Shown: piece after piece, positions 1-8,183 of the stretch
Layout: every line of letters begins with the position of its first letter
Position numbering within the stretch: position 1 is the stretch's first letter
Assembly: GCA_019245455.1 (NCBI GenBank)
Contig: JAFARM010000427.1
Coordinates: 1-8,601, forward strand
DNA: 8,601 nt
Direction of reading: 5' to 3'
Source of the DNA: Sphingomonadaceae bacterium
GTDB lineage: Bacteria > Pseudomonadota > Alphaproteobacteria > Sphingomonadales > Sphingomonadaceae
Notes under the pieces: generated by a model
The model's database searches: none
What the model was told of the DNA's origin: nothing
The model's input: only the letters and a program-made list of their open reading frames with translations
Position numbers and translations under genes: made by a program

Positions 1-379
1 CACGGCGGCGGTGATCGCGTCCGATCAGCCGTCCTATTACGAGACCTATCCGGCACCGGTGTATGCCTATCCGCCGCCGGTCGCCGCCCCGCCGCCGGGC
101 TATGGCTATGCCCCGCCGCCCCCGCCGGCTCCGCAGCAGCAGGCCTATCAGTCGGCCGATCCGGTCGACCAGTGCAGCCGCGCCGCGGTCGACGAGGCGG
201 CGTCCCACGGCGATTCCGGTCGCGTCACCCGCATCGACCATGTCGATCCGTTCCAGAACGGCGCGCACGTCACGGGTACGCTCGAAGTTCGGCGTGCCGA
301 CCGCAACGGCGCGGTCGAGAACGCGCGCTTCACCTGCACGGCGAGCTACGGCCAGGTGACGGCGTTCAAGTTCGGGTAG
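1..379 (+). CDS. Proline/tyrosine-rich probable exported protein, 5' end missing
   Basis: The reading frame is already open at the left edge (codons from base 2 read T-A-A-V-I-A-S-D) and ends at TAG 377-379, so the N-terminus, probably with a signal peptide, lies outside the window. A GTG at 11 could start a 122-residue product, but no ribosome site can be judged from the ten bases before it. The visible part has two sections. The first is a low-complexity stretch of about 45 residues rich in Pro, Tyr, Ala and Gln (PPP and YAP runs). The second is a compact domain of about 70 residues with exactly two cysteines (codons 173-175 and 335-337), which could form a disulfide in an exported protein. 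It ends in a beta-rich pattern, ..FTCTASYGQVTAFKFG. The layout resembles small periplasmic or surface hypothetical proteins of sphingomonads. No enzymatic motif is seen and the function is unknown. It converges on the gene at 539-1348. Confidence 0.75.
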   Translation, partial: TAAVIASDQPSYYETYPAPVYAYPPPVAAPPPGYGYAPPPPPAPQQQAYQSADPVDQCSRAAVDEAASHGDSGRVTRIDHVDPFQNGAHVTGTLEVRRADRNGAVENARFTCTASYGQVTAFKFG

Positions 380-403
380 GGCTGCGCGTCTGCCGACGAC
401 GAT

Positions 404-518
404 TTGTCATCCCCGCGAACGCGGGGACCCATCTCCCGCCGTTGGACGCGTGACGACAGAGCGCGTCGCCCCGAGCCGTGCCGCAGGAGATGGGTCCCCG
501 CTTTCGCGGGGATGACAA
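404..518. repeat. REP-like long inverted repeat, probable bidirectional terminator
   Basis: Two 33-base arms (404-436 and 486-518) are reverse complements with a single mismatch and are separated by 49 bases. Each arm carries its own short GC-rich palindrome: 411-426 (ccccgcg-aa-cgcgggg) and 496-511 (6-bp stem). The spacer holds a further 6-bp stem, gacgcg at 445-450 against cgcgtc at 462-467. The element can therefore fold as one long stem or as separate hairpins. It fills the gap between two convergent genes (stops at 379 and 539-541), the usual place for such elements, and could terminate or insulate transcription from both sides. There is no U-run, so terminator activity is inferred. Elements with this arm sequence are recalled as dispersed repeats in sphingomonad and other proteobacterial genomes. 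Copy number cannot be seen here. Confidence 0.85.
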
Positions 519-538
519 GCCCGATGTTTTCGCGGGCG

Positions 539-1348
539 CTACCGCCCCGTGAACTTCGCCGGCCGCTTCTGCAGGAAGGCGGCAACCCCCTCGGCGAAGT
601 CGCTGGTCCGTCCGGCGCGGAGCTGATGGCGGCGCTCGATCGCCAGCGCTTCGGTCAGCGGCGCGTCGAGACAGGCGCGGATCCCCTGGCGGATCAGCGC
701 GAGGCTCCGCGTCGGCCCGGCGGCCAGCCGCGTCGCCATCGCGCGCGCCGCCGGCATCAGCTCGGCGTCGGGCAGCGCCTGCCAGATCAGCCCCCAGTCG
801 AGCGCCGTCGCCGCGGGGATGCGCTCGCCGAGCATCATCATCGCCTGCGCTCGCGCGCGCCCGGCCAGCCGCGGCAGCAGCCATGTCGAGCCGACGTCGG
901 GAACCAGGCCGATATTGACGAACGCCTGCAGGAAGTAAGCCGACTCGCCGGCGAGCACGATGTCCCCGGCCAGCGCGAACGAGCAGCCGGCCCCTGCCGC
1001 CGGGCCGTTGACGGCGGTGATGAACGGCACGGGCAGGGCGAACAGTCGCTCGAGCAGCGGGTTGAAGTGGCTCTCCAGCCGCGCACCGGCGTCCGGCGGA
1101 CCCGCGCGGCCGGCACCCGTCGCGCCGCCGACGGCAAGGTCGGCCCCGCTGCAGAAGGCGCGCCCCTCGCCGGTCAGCAGCAGGCAGCGCGTCGTGCCCC
1201 CGGCCTCATAGGCGTCGCGGACCCGGTCGACGGCGTCGATCATCTCCTCGATCAGCTCGGTCGTTAGCGCGTTGAGCGCCGCCGGGCGGTTGAGCGTCAG
1301 CGTCGCGACGCCGCCATCTTCCTCGAAGCGGATGGTCGAGTAGGTCAT
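539..1348 (-). CDS. paaG: PaaG-like enoyl-CoA isomerase/hydratase (crotonase superfamily)
   Basis: This is a 269-residue protein, the normal length for the family. It starts at ATG 1348-1346 behind GGGGAG (1357-1362) at 8-nt spacing and stops at 541-539. It is a cytosolic CoA-thioester enzyme. The oxyanion-hole segments are visible as FCSGADL (65-71) and AVNGPAAGAG (112-121). The C-terminal AGRTSDFAEGVAAFLQKRPAKFTG matches the acyl-CoA-binding tail of the family. Similarity to E. coli PaaG (ring-1,2-epoxyphenylacetyl-CoA isomerase) runs the whole length, for example GDIVLAGESA, IGLVPDVGSTWLLPRLAGRARA and WGLIWQ. Asp151 in LVPDVGSTW is the acid conserved in PaaG-type isomerases. The two catalytic glutamates of true enoyl-CoA hydratases are replaced (Ser123 and about Phe143), which favours isomerase chemistry. 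No other phenylacetate genes are nearby, so the substrate is unproven and general fatty or aromatic acyl-CoA beta-oxidation is equally possible. The upstream palindrome at 1365-1384 suggests control by a catabolic regulator. Confidence 0.9.
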   Translation of the reverse strand: MTYSTIRFEEDGGVATLTLNRPAALNALTTELIEEMIDAVDRVRDAYEAGGTTRCLLLTGEGRAFCSGADLAVGGATGAGRAGPPDAGARLESHFNPLLERLFALPVPFITAVNGPAAGAGCSFALAGDIVLAGESAYFLQAFVNIGLVPDVGSTWLLPRLAGRARAQAMMMLGERIPAATALDWGLIWQALPDAELMPAARAMATRLAAGPTRSLALIRQGIRACLDAPLTEALAIERRHQLRAGRTSDFAEGVAAFLQKRPAKFTGR

Positions 1349-1364
1349 GCGCGGCGCTCCCCAA

Positions 1365-1384
1365 GGTTGACGTTATCGTAAACC
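1365..1384. promoter_or_regulatory. Imperfect 20-bp palindrome, candidate operator of the paaG-like gene
   Basis: On the plus strand the site reads ggttgacgttatcgtaaacc. Eight of ten base pairs are symmetric about 1374/1375, with a GTTnACG..CGTnAAC core. It ends 16 nt upstream of the paaG-like start codon and overlaps the best -10 candidate. ACG-N4-CGT palindromes with flanking TT/AA are recalled as the binding type of MerR-family LiuR-like regulators of acyl-CoA and branched-chain degradation genes in proteobacteria. The match to that class is from memory, and no regulator gene lies in the window. Confidence 0.5.
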
Positions 1385-1402
1385 AGTTTGCCGGCCGAGC
1401 AA
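1375..1402 (-). promoter_or_regulatory. Candidate sigma-70-type promoter of the paaG-like gene
   Basis: On the minus strand, TTGCTC (1402-1397) and TACGAT (1380-1375) are separated by 16 bases. This would place the transcript start about 20 nt before the ribosome site region. The -10 hexamer lies inside the palindrome at 1365-1384, as expected for a controlled promoter. Both boxes are only approximate matches. Confidence 0.3.
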
Positions 1403-1432
1403 GCCGCTGTCCTACACCCGCGCTTGCTGCTA

Positions 1433-1465
1433 CCCCTCAGCGAACGGTTGGCTCTAGCCGAGGGG
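1433..1465 (-). terminator. Possible weak hairpin terminator downstream of cysK
   Basis: A 6-bp stem pairs cccctc (1433-1438) with gagggg (1460-1465), with a smaller ggct/agcc hairpin (1450-1459) inside the loop. It lies about 50 nt past the cysteine synthase stop on the minus strand and before the paaG-like promoter. No U-tract follows in either direction, so it may be only a structured spacer. Confidence 0.2.
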
Positions 1466-1489
1466 AGTGATCCGAAAGCACGCGCGCGT

Positions 1490-1508
1490 GTGAACTTCGT
1501 GAACTTCG
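1490..1508. repeat. Short 9-bp tandem repeat after cysK
   Basis: The unit tgaacttcg occurs twice in tandem (1491-1499 and 1500-1508), preceded by g at 1490 and followed by ctggcg. The 10-mer gtgaacttcg also appears at 549-558, inside the last codons of the paaG-like gene. A 12-base palindrome, cacgcgcgcgtg, lies directly beside it (1479-1490). The block sits 8 nt beyond the cysK stop. Confidence 0.5.
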
Positions 1509-1516
1509 CTGGCGCG

Positions 1517-2433
<917 letters not shown>

Positions 2434-2437
<4 letters not shown>

Positions 2438-3720
2438 GCGGGCGTCTCCCTCTGTCCGGTTTCGATAGCGGTTTCGGCGGCGGCGGGCGAGGCTTCTTGC
2501 GGCGGCACGAAGCGGTCGGCGCGGCGGAGCACCGGGAAGCGCCATGCCCACACGAGCGTGACGATGACCGCGCCGACGCCGCCGGCGACGACCGCCGCGA
2601 CGGGCCCGAGCCAGGCGGCGGTCAGCCCGCTTTCGAACTCGCCGAGCTCGTTCGACGCCGAGATGAACACGCCCGACACCGCCGAGACGCGTCCCCGCAT
2701 TTGGTCGGGCGTGTGCAGCTGGATCAGCGACGAGCGGATATAGACCGAGATCATGTCGGCCGCGCCCAGCACCGCCAGCGCGACCAGCGACAGCGGCAAC
2801 GACCGTGACACGCCGAAGACAATCGTCGCCAGCCCGAACAGGCCGACGCACGCGAACATCGTCAAGCCGACGCGCCGCTGAACGGGAAAGCGCGTCAGGG
2901 CGAGCGCGGTCAGCGCCGCGCCCACTGCCGGTGCCGCGCGCAGCGGCCCCAACCCGGCGACGCCGACGTGGAGGACATCGCGGGCATAGACCGGCAGCAT
3001 CGCCGTCGCGCCGCCGAGCAGGACGGCGAACAGGTCGAGGCTGATGGCGCCGAGCACGACCTGATTGCGGCGGACATAACGCAGGCCCTCCAGCGTCGCC
3101 CGCCACGGGCTGAGCGGGGAGCGCGGCGGCCGCGGCACCGCGCCGATCAGGAACAGCGCCGCGACGGCCACCGCGAACAGCACCGCGGCGGTCAGGTACG
3201 GCGTCGCCGGCGACACGGCGTACAGGATCGCCCCCGCGGGCGGCCCGAGAACGGCCCCGATTTGCCAGCCGATCGAGTTCCAGGCGATCGCCGCGGGCAG
3301 CAGCGCGGGCGGAACGAGGTTGGGCGCGAGCGCCGAGATCGCCGGTCCGGCGAAGGCGCGGAACACACCAAGGGCGACGGCGACGACGAACAGCGCGGTC
3401 AGCGTCACGTTGCCGGTGAGTGCCAGCGTACCAAGGAAGCCGGCGCAGCCGACCGTCAAGCCGTTTGCCGCGCGCGCGATCCACCGCCGGTCGAGATGGT
3501 CGGCGACCCAGCCGGCGACCAGCGACAGCGCGAACAGCGGCAGGAACTGCGCCAGGCCGATCATGCCGAGCAGGAAGGCCGCGTCCCGCGTCCCCATCGT
3601 CGCGCGGGCAAGGTCGTAGACCTGCCAGCCGATGACGATGACGAGCATGGCGCTCGCGATGTTGGCCGCCAGCCGCGCGGCGAAGAAGGCGCGGAAGTTG
3701 GGGATCGCGAACGGCGACAT
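2434..3720 (-). CDS. Major facilitator superfamily exporter, EntS-like (MFS_3 type)
   Basis: This is a 428-residue integral inner-membrane protein with about 12 hydrophobic segments. The MFS motif A loop between helices 2 and 3 is clear: [10 protein letters not shown] (70-79). A basic cytoplasmic loop around 196-220 separates the halves. The block [10 protein letters not shown] (356-365), just before the last two helices, is typical of the EntS/DHA3 exporter branch. The tail after 400 is polar and low-complexity. ATG 3720-3718 fits the family start ([11 protein letters not shown]), and an in-frame TAA 21 nt upstream excludes an earlier start. No convincing Shine-Dalgarno is visible; a small hairpin (3734-3748) lies 13 nt before the start. 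It overlaps cysK by 4 nt (ATGA) and forms an operon with it. The substrate is unknown. Siderophore export is known for EntS, but no siderophore genes are here, and export of a thiol or amino acid linked to cysteine synthesis is only a guess. Confidence 0.9.
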
Positions 3721-3881
3721 GGCGTCGCTGGTAGGGGCTTATCGCCCCGCCGTCACCCTCGATCCCCATACCCGCGGTGCGGCCCCGCTTGATTTCGCCG
3801 GCAATTCGCGCATGAACGATCAAGGAGGCAAGTGGACGTGCGTCGGTCTGATCGCGGGGCGGGAGAACGGGCGGAGCGTCG
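3721..3881. promoter_or_regulatory. Divergent promoter region between the MFS-cysK operon and the hybrid kinase
   Basis: These 161 bp separate two oppositely transcribed units and must hold both promoters. Toward the MFS gene there is a 5-bp hairpin, ggggc-ttatc-gcccc (3734-3748). Toward the kinase there is a strong ribosome site (3822-3828). A loose -35-like TTGATT (3789-3794) has no good -10 partner, and no convincing promoter hexamer pair could be picked for either direction. No direct or inverted operator-like repeat stands out. Confidence 0.6.
3822..3828 (+). promoter_or_regulatory. Perfect Shine-Dalgarno sequence AAGGAGG
   Basis: AAGGAGG is the best ribosome-binding sequence in the window, yet it lies 53 nt before the kinase TTG and cannot serve it. 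It is 9 nt from GTG 3838 (ideal) and 3 nt from GTG 3832 (too close). It therefore points to translation of the short leader ORF rather than direct kinase initiation. Confidence 0.6.
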
Positions 3882-3885
3882 TTGA
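3838..3885 (+). CDS. Possible arginine-rich leader ORF coupled to the hybrid kinase
   Basis: A GTG-initiated frame of 15 codons ([15 protein letters not shown], six arginines) follows AAGGAGG at 9-nt spacing and stops at TGA 3883-3885. A GTG two codons earlier (3832) would give 17 codons. The stop overlaps the kinase TTG (bases 3882-3885 read TTGA), the same geometry as an ATGA termination-reinitiation site. The kinase start itself has only a modest GGAG (3873-3876) 5 nt away, so its expression may depend on ribosomes finishing this ORF. The peptide resembles no known family, and in DNA this GC-rich short open frames arise easily by chance. The ribosome site and the overlap are the only support. 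Confidence 0.35.
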   Translation: MRRSDRGAGERAERR

Positions 3886-6800
3886 ACGAGGGGCTTGGAC
3901 TGTCGGCGGCGGAGACGGATCGGCAGCCGGCGCTGCTGGCCGCGGAGCGCGACCTCCTCCGCCGCATCGCCGAGCGGCAGCCGCTCGCGGCGACTCTCGA
4001 CGCACTCGGGGCGGCGGTTGGCTCGGTCCACGGCGGCACGCGCGCGGCAGTCGTCCTTTCCGACGCCACGCGGCGGGCGCTCGCCGACCTCTTTCCGGAA
4101 GGGGTGCCCGCGGCCTTCGGTGCCGACCTGCGCGGCGCCGCCGTCGTCGAGGATGCGGTCGGCTCCTGGGGTGCCGCCGTCCGCCGTGGCGAGGCGGTCG
4201 CTGCTCCGGACATCGCGACGGACGCGCGCTGGTCAGCGGATTGGCGGCAGCGTTGCCTCGACCATGGCGTCCGCGCGGGCTGCGCCTTTCCCGTCGCCGG
4301 CGCGGGCGGCGCGACGGTCGCGGCGCTCGTCTTCGCGCTCGACAGGCCGCGCGACGCCAGCACCGCGGAACGGGAGACGGCGGCGCGGCTGGTCCCGATC
4401 GTCGCCCTCGCCATCGCCTCCGCAGAGGCCGACCGGGCGCGCCTTGCCGAGGTCGATCGCCACCGCTTCCTGCTCGACCTCAGCGACCGGCTCCGTTCCT
4501 CGGCCGATCCCGACATCCTCGGCACGGCGGCGGCGGCACTCGGCGAGCGCCTCGGCGCGTCGCGCGTGGTGTTCGCCGTGCTCGACGCCGATGACGACGC
4601 CATCCGGCGCGATGCCGCCTGGTGCGCTCCGGGCGTCGCCCCGCTGCCGGCGCGGATGACGCTTCGCGACGTCGAGGTCTTTGCCCGGCGCCTGCGCGCG
4701 GGTGAGGCGATCGTCGTCGCCGATGTCGAGCGCGACCTGTCGCTCGCCGCCATCCGGCCGGTGCTGTCGGCGATCGGCGTGCGCGCGGTGCTCAGCGTGC
4801 CGCTGCAGGTCGGCGGCCGCGCCGTCGCCGCCCTGTCCGTCCATGCCGCGACGCCGCGTGCCTGGAGCGGTGCCGACATCGCGCTCGTGGGCGATGTCGC
4901 GGCGCGGACGTGGGAGGCGGTCGAGCGCATCCGGGCGGAGGCGATCGTCCGTCGCAACGCCGACACCATCGCCGGCCTGATCGCCAGCGCGCCATTCGGC
5001 GTCTACGTCGCCGATGCGGCGATGCGCTTCGTCCACGCCAGCGACGCTGCCATCCGTGCCTTCGGCCTCGGTCCGCTCGTCGGGCGCGATCTGCGCGCGG
5101 CGCTGCGCACGATGTGGGAGGAGCCGTTCGCCAGCGAGGTGATCGCGCGCTTCGAGGCGACGCTGGCGACGGGCGAACCGTACCTCGCCCGCGACACGGT
5201 CGAGGTCCGTGCCGACCGCGCCGTGGTCGAGGCGTACGACTGGCGGCTCGAGCGGATCGCGCTTGCGGATGGGGGCCCGAGCGTCGTCTGCTACTTCTAC
5301 GACCTGACCGAGCGGCAGGCGCTCGAGGCCCGCGCCCGCGAGAGCGAAGCGCGCCATGCCAGCGCGGCGGCGGCGCTGAGTGCGCTCGTCGCCAACGCGC
5401 CGATCGGCTTCGCCTTCATCGACCATGCCTACCGCTATACGCGGGTCAACGAGACGCTGGCGGTGATGAACGGCATCCCGGCCGCCGACCACATCGGCCG
5501 CACCGTCCGCGACATCGTGCCGGCCAACGCCGCCGAGGTCGAGCCGGTCATCGACCGGGTGTTCGCCGAGCGCTGTAGCATCGTTCACGAGATCGACGGC
5601 GAGACGCCCGCCAGCCCCGGCGAACCGCGGTCATGGCTGACCAGCTTCTTCCCGGTGATCGGGGCGGACGGCACAGTCGAGCAGGTCGGGGCGACGGTGG
5701 TCGACATCACCGAGCGCAAGCGGGGCGAAGCGGCGCAGCGGCGGGCGGCGGCGCTCAGCGCCGCGCAGAGCCAGATCCTTGAGCTTGCCGTCAGGAACGC
5801 GTCTTTGCCAGCGACGCTGCGCGCGATCTGCGTCGCGGTCGAGACCCTGTCGCCATCGCTGCTCGCGTCCATCCTGCTGAGCGACGACGACCGCCTGCGC
5901 CACGGCGCGGGACCGAGCCTGCCCGATGCCTACAACGCGGCCATCGACGGGATCGCCATCGGCGAGGGTGCAGGCTCGTGCGGCACCGCGGCGGCACGGC
6001 GGCAGCCGGTGATTGTCGGCGACATCGCCGCCGACCCGCTATGGCGCGACTATCGCGGGCTGGCGCTGGCGCATGGCCTCAAGGCCTGCTGGTCGCTGCC
6101 GATCCTCGGCGGGCAGGAGCAGCCGCTCGGCACCTTCGCGCTCTACCGCCGCGAGGTCGGCGATCCCGGCCCGGCCGACCTCGAGCTGGCCGATGTCGTC
6201 GTGCGATCGACCGCCCTGGTGCTCGAGCGGCATCAGGCCGAAGCGCGGCTGCGCGAGAGCGAGGAGCGGCTGCGGCTGGCCGTGGAGAACGCGGAGGTCG
6301 GCTTCTGGGACGTCGACGAGGTCAACCAGGTCCTCCACTGGCCGCCGCGGACGAAGGCGATGTTCGGCATCTCCGCCGACGTGCCGGTGACGATGCAGGA
6401 TTTCTACGACGGCCTGCATCCCGACGACACCTTCCACACCGCCGTCGCCTATGCCGCCGCCAGCGATCCGATGCGCCGCGCGCTGTACGATGTCCATTAC
6501 CGCACCATCGGCAAGGAAGACGGCGTCGTGCGATGGGTCGCCGCGAAGGGACGCGGCGTGTTCGACGGCGATCGCTGCGTGCGCGTCGCCGGAACCGCCG
6601 TCGAGGTCACCAAGCGGAAGGTTGCCGAGCAGGCGCTCGCCGAGCGCGAGGCGCAGCTGCGTGATCTGAACGCGACGCTTGAACAGCGGATCGCCGAGCG
6701 CACGCGCGAGCGCGACCAGGCGTGGCGCAACTCGCGCGACCTGCAGGTCGTCGTCGGCACCGATGGCGTCTTCCGCGCGGCCAACGACGCGTGGCAGACG

Positions 6801-8183
6801 ATCCTCGGCTATCCCCCGGAGTCGCTCGCCGGCCGCTTCCACCTTGACCTCGTCCACCCCGACGATGTCGCCGGCAGCGGGGCGGCGCTCGTCACGGCAG
6901 TGGACGGCCCGCTGCCGGTCTACGAGAACCGTGTCCGCCATGCCGACGGCAGCTGGCGGTGGATCTCGTGGGTCGCCGCGCCGGAGGGCGGCCTCGTCTA
7001 CGCCTCCGGTCGCGACATCACCGCCGAGAAGGCGCGGCAGGCGGAACTCGAAGTGGCGCAGGAGGCGCTGCGCCAGGCGCAGAAGATGGAGGCGGTAGGG
7101 CAGCTGACCGGCGGCATCGCGCACGACTTCAACAACCTGCTGCAGGGCGTCGCCGGCAGCCTCGATCTCATCGCCCGCCGGCCCGGCGACCGCGAGCGTG
7201 TCGAGCGCTGGGCCCAGGCCGGGCTGGCCGCGGCCGAGCGCGGGGCGAAGCTGACCGGGCAGTTGCTGGCCTTCAGCCGCTCGCAGAAGCTGGAGGCGAA
7301 GCCCGTCGCGGTGTCGGCGCTGGTCGCAGGGTTCCGCGAGATGATCGAGCGCTCGATCGGGCCGCACGTCCGCGTCCGCTTCGACCTTGCGACCGACGGC
7401 GTGCGGGTGCTCGGCGACGAAGTGCAGTTGGAGATGGCGGTGCTCAACCTCGCCATCAATGCCCGCGACGCGATGCCCGGCGGCGGCGAACTGACGATCT
7501 CCAGTGGGCTTGTCGATTTGCGCGGCGACGCCGAACTGGCCGACGGTGCCTACCTCGAACTGTCGGTTGCCGACACCGGAACCGGGATGCCGCCGGAAGT
7601 CGTCGCCCGCGCCTTCGACCCCTTCTTCACCACCAAGGGCGTCGGCAAGGGGACGGGGCTGGGCCTCAGCCAGGTCTACGGCACCGTCCGCCAGGCCGGC
7701 GGCACGGTCCGCATCGACAGCCGGCCCGGCGCGGGGACGACGGTGCGCATGATCCTGCCGCGCACCGACGACCTGCCGGCGCAAGCAAAGGACGGCGCGC
7801 ATCTTGTGCGCTCGCAGGCGGCGGCAGCGCGCGTCCTGGTCATCGACGACGATCCCGGCGTCCGCCGCTTCCTCGCCGACTCGCTCGACGCGCTCGGCTA
7901 CCAGGTGGCGTTGGCCGATGACGGCGAGGCAGGGATCGCGGCGGTCGCCGACGACCCGCCCGATGTCGTCGTCCTCGACTTCGCGATGCCCGGGATGAAC
8001 GGGGCGGAGGTCGCGGCGCGGATCCGGGCGGTGCGCGCCGACCTGCCGCTGGTCTTCGCCACGGGCTACGCTGAAAGCGCGGCGATCGACGCGTCGGCGG
8101 GCGACGTGCCGGTGCTGCGCAAGCCGTTCGGGCTCGACGAACTGCAGGCGACGCTGGCCGCCGTCCTCACGCCGCGGGCGTGA
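3882..8183 (+). CDS. Multi-sensor hybrid histidine kinase (3 GAF, 4 PAS, HisKA, HATPase, receiver)
   Basis: This 1433-residue protein has no membrane segment or signal peptide, so it is a cytosolic sensor. Approximate domains: GAF1 20-182, GAF2 195-348, PAS1 358-478, PAS2 497-613, GAF3 635-785, PAS3 795-913, coiled coil 913-950, PAS4 950-1050, HisKA 1068-1135, HATPase 1176-1293, receiver 1316-1428. The phosphoacceptor is His1081 in [11 protein letters not shown]. The ATP site shows the N box ([11 protein letters not shown], 1188-1198), G1 DTGTGM (1231-1236), F box FDPFFTTK (1245-1252) and G2 GKGTGLGLS (1255-1263). The receiver has the acidic cluster DDD (1322-1324), phosphoacceptor Asp1366, Thr1394 and Lys1414. 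All key residues are present, so it should autophosphorylate and pass phosphate to its own receiver, then probably to an unseen HPt. The ligands of the sensor domains are unknown; there is no LOV cysteine motif and no phytochrome PHY domain. TTG 3882 is the only reasonable start: TGA at 3849-3851 closes the frame upstream and the next GTG lies inside GAF1. A leader ORF may be coupled to it, and the 3' end overlaps the neighbouring kinase gene. Confidence 0.93.
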   Translation: MNEGLGLSAAETDRQPALLAAERDLLRRIAERQPLAATLDALGAAVGSVHGGTRAAVVLSDATRRALADLFPEGVPAAFGADLRGAAVVEDAVGSWGAAVRRGEAVAAPDIATDARWSADWRQRCLDHGVRAGCAFPVAGAGGATVAALVFALDRPRDASTAERETAARLVPIVALAIASAEADRARLAEVDRHRFLLDLSDRLRSSADPDILGTAAAALGERLGASRVVFAVLDADDDAIRRDAAWCAPGVAPLPARMTLRDVEVFARRLRAGEAIVVADVERDLSLAAIRPVLSAIGVRAVLSVPLQVGGRAVAALSVHAATPRAWSGADIALVGDVAARTWEAVERIRAEAIVRRNADTIAGLIASAPFGVYVADAAMRFVHASDAAIRAFGLGPLVGRDLRAALRTMWEEPFASEVIARFEATLATGEPYLARDTVEVRADRAVVEAYDWRLERIALADGGPSVVCYFYDLTERQALEARARESEARHASAAAALSALVANAPIGFAFIDHAYRYTRVNETLAVMNGIPAADHIGRTVRDIVPANAAEVEPVIDRVFAERCSIVHEIDGETPASPGEPRSWLTSFFPVIGADGTVEQVGATVVDITERKRGEAAQRRAAALSAAQSQILELAVRNASLPATLRAICVAVETLSPSLLASILLSDDDRLRHGAGPSLPDAYNAAIDGIAIGEGAGSCGTAAARRQPVIVGDIAADPLWRDYRGLALAHGLKACWSLPILGGQEQPLGTFALYRREVGDPGPADLELADVVVRSTALVLERHQAEARLRESEERLRLAVENAEVGFWDVDEVNQVLHWPPRTKAMFGISADVPVTMQDFYDGLHPDDTFHTAVAYAAASDPMRRALYDVHYRTIGKEDGVVRWVAAKGRGVFDGDRCVRVAGTAVEVTKRKVAEQALAEREAQLRDLNATLEQRIAERTRERDQAWRNSRDLQVVVGTDGVFRAANDAWQTILGYPPESLAGRFHLDLVHPDDVAGSGAALVTAVDGPLPVYENRVRHADGSWRWISWVAAPEGGLVYASGRDITAEKARQAELEVAQEALRQAQKMEAVGQLTGGIAHDFNNLLQGVAGSLDLIARRPGDRERVERWAQAGLAAAERGAKLTGQLLAFSRSQKLEAKPVAVSALVAGFREMIERSIGPHVRVRFDLATDGVRVLGDEVQLEMAVLNLAINARDAMPGGGELTISSGLVDLRGDAELADGAYLELSVADTGTGMPPEVVARAFDPFFTTKGVGKGTGLGLSQVYGTVRQAGGTVRIDSRPGAGTTVRMILPRTDDLPAQAKDGAHLVRSQAAAARVLVIDDDPGVRRFLADSLDALGYQVALADDGEAGIAAVADDPPDVVVLDFAMPGMNGAEVAARIRAVRADLPLVFATGYAESAAIDASAGDVPVLRKPFGLDELQATLAAVLTPRA

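Noticed and set aside
404..1267. Plus-strand open frame across the inverted repeat and antisense to the paaG-like gene
   Set aside because: It begins inside the repeat, has Arg/Pro-rich shadow composition, and opposes a convincing enzyme gene.
3734..3748. Small hairpin before the MFS start as a riboswitch or attenuator
   Set aside because: It is a single 5-bp stem with no conserved aptamer features or alternative pairing; it is noted only as a structured spacer.
3882..5300. Possible bacteriophytochrome module at the kinase N-terminus
   Set aside because: The order is GAF-GAF-PAS rather than PAS-GAF-PHY, and no N-terminal chromophore cysteine or PHY tongue motif is seen.
6631..7031. Possible LOV or other flavin photosensor in the last PAS domain
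   Set aside because: The flavin-adduct motif (GxNCRFLQ type) is absent; only a generic PAS pattern with LVHPDD is visible.
6039..7802. Long minus-strand open frame antisense to the kinase core
   Set aside because: It lies opposite a complete set of kinase motifs and its product has shadow composition with no recognisable domain.
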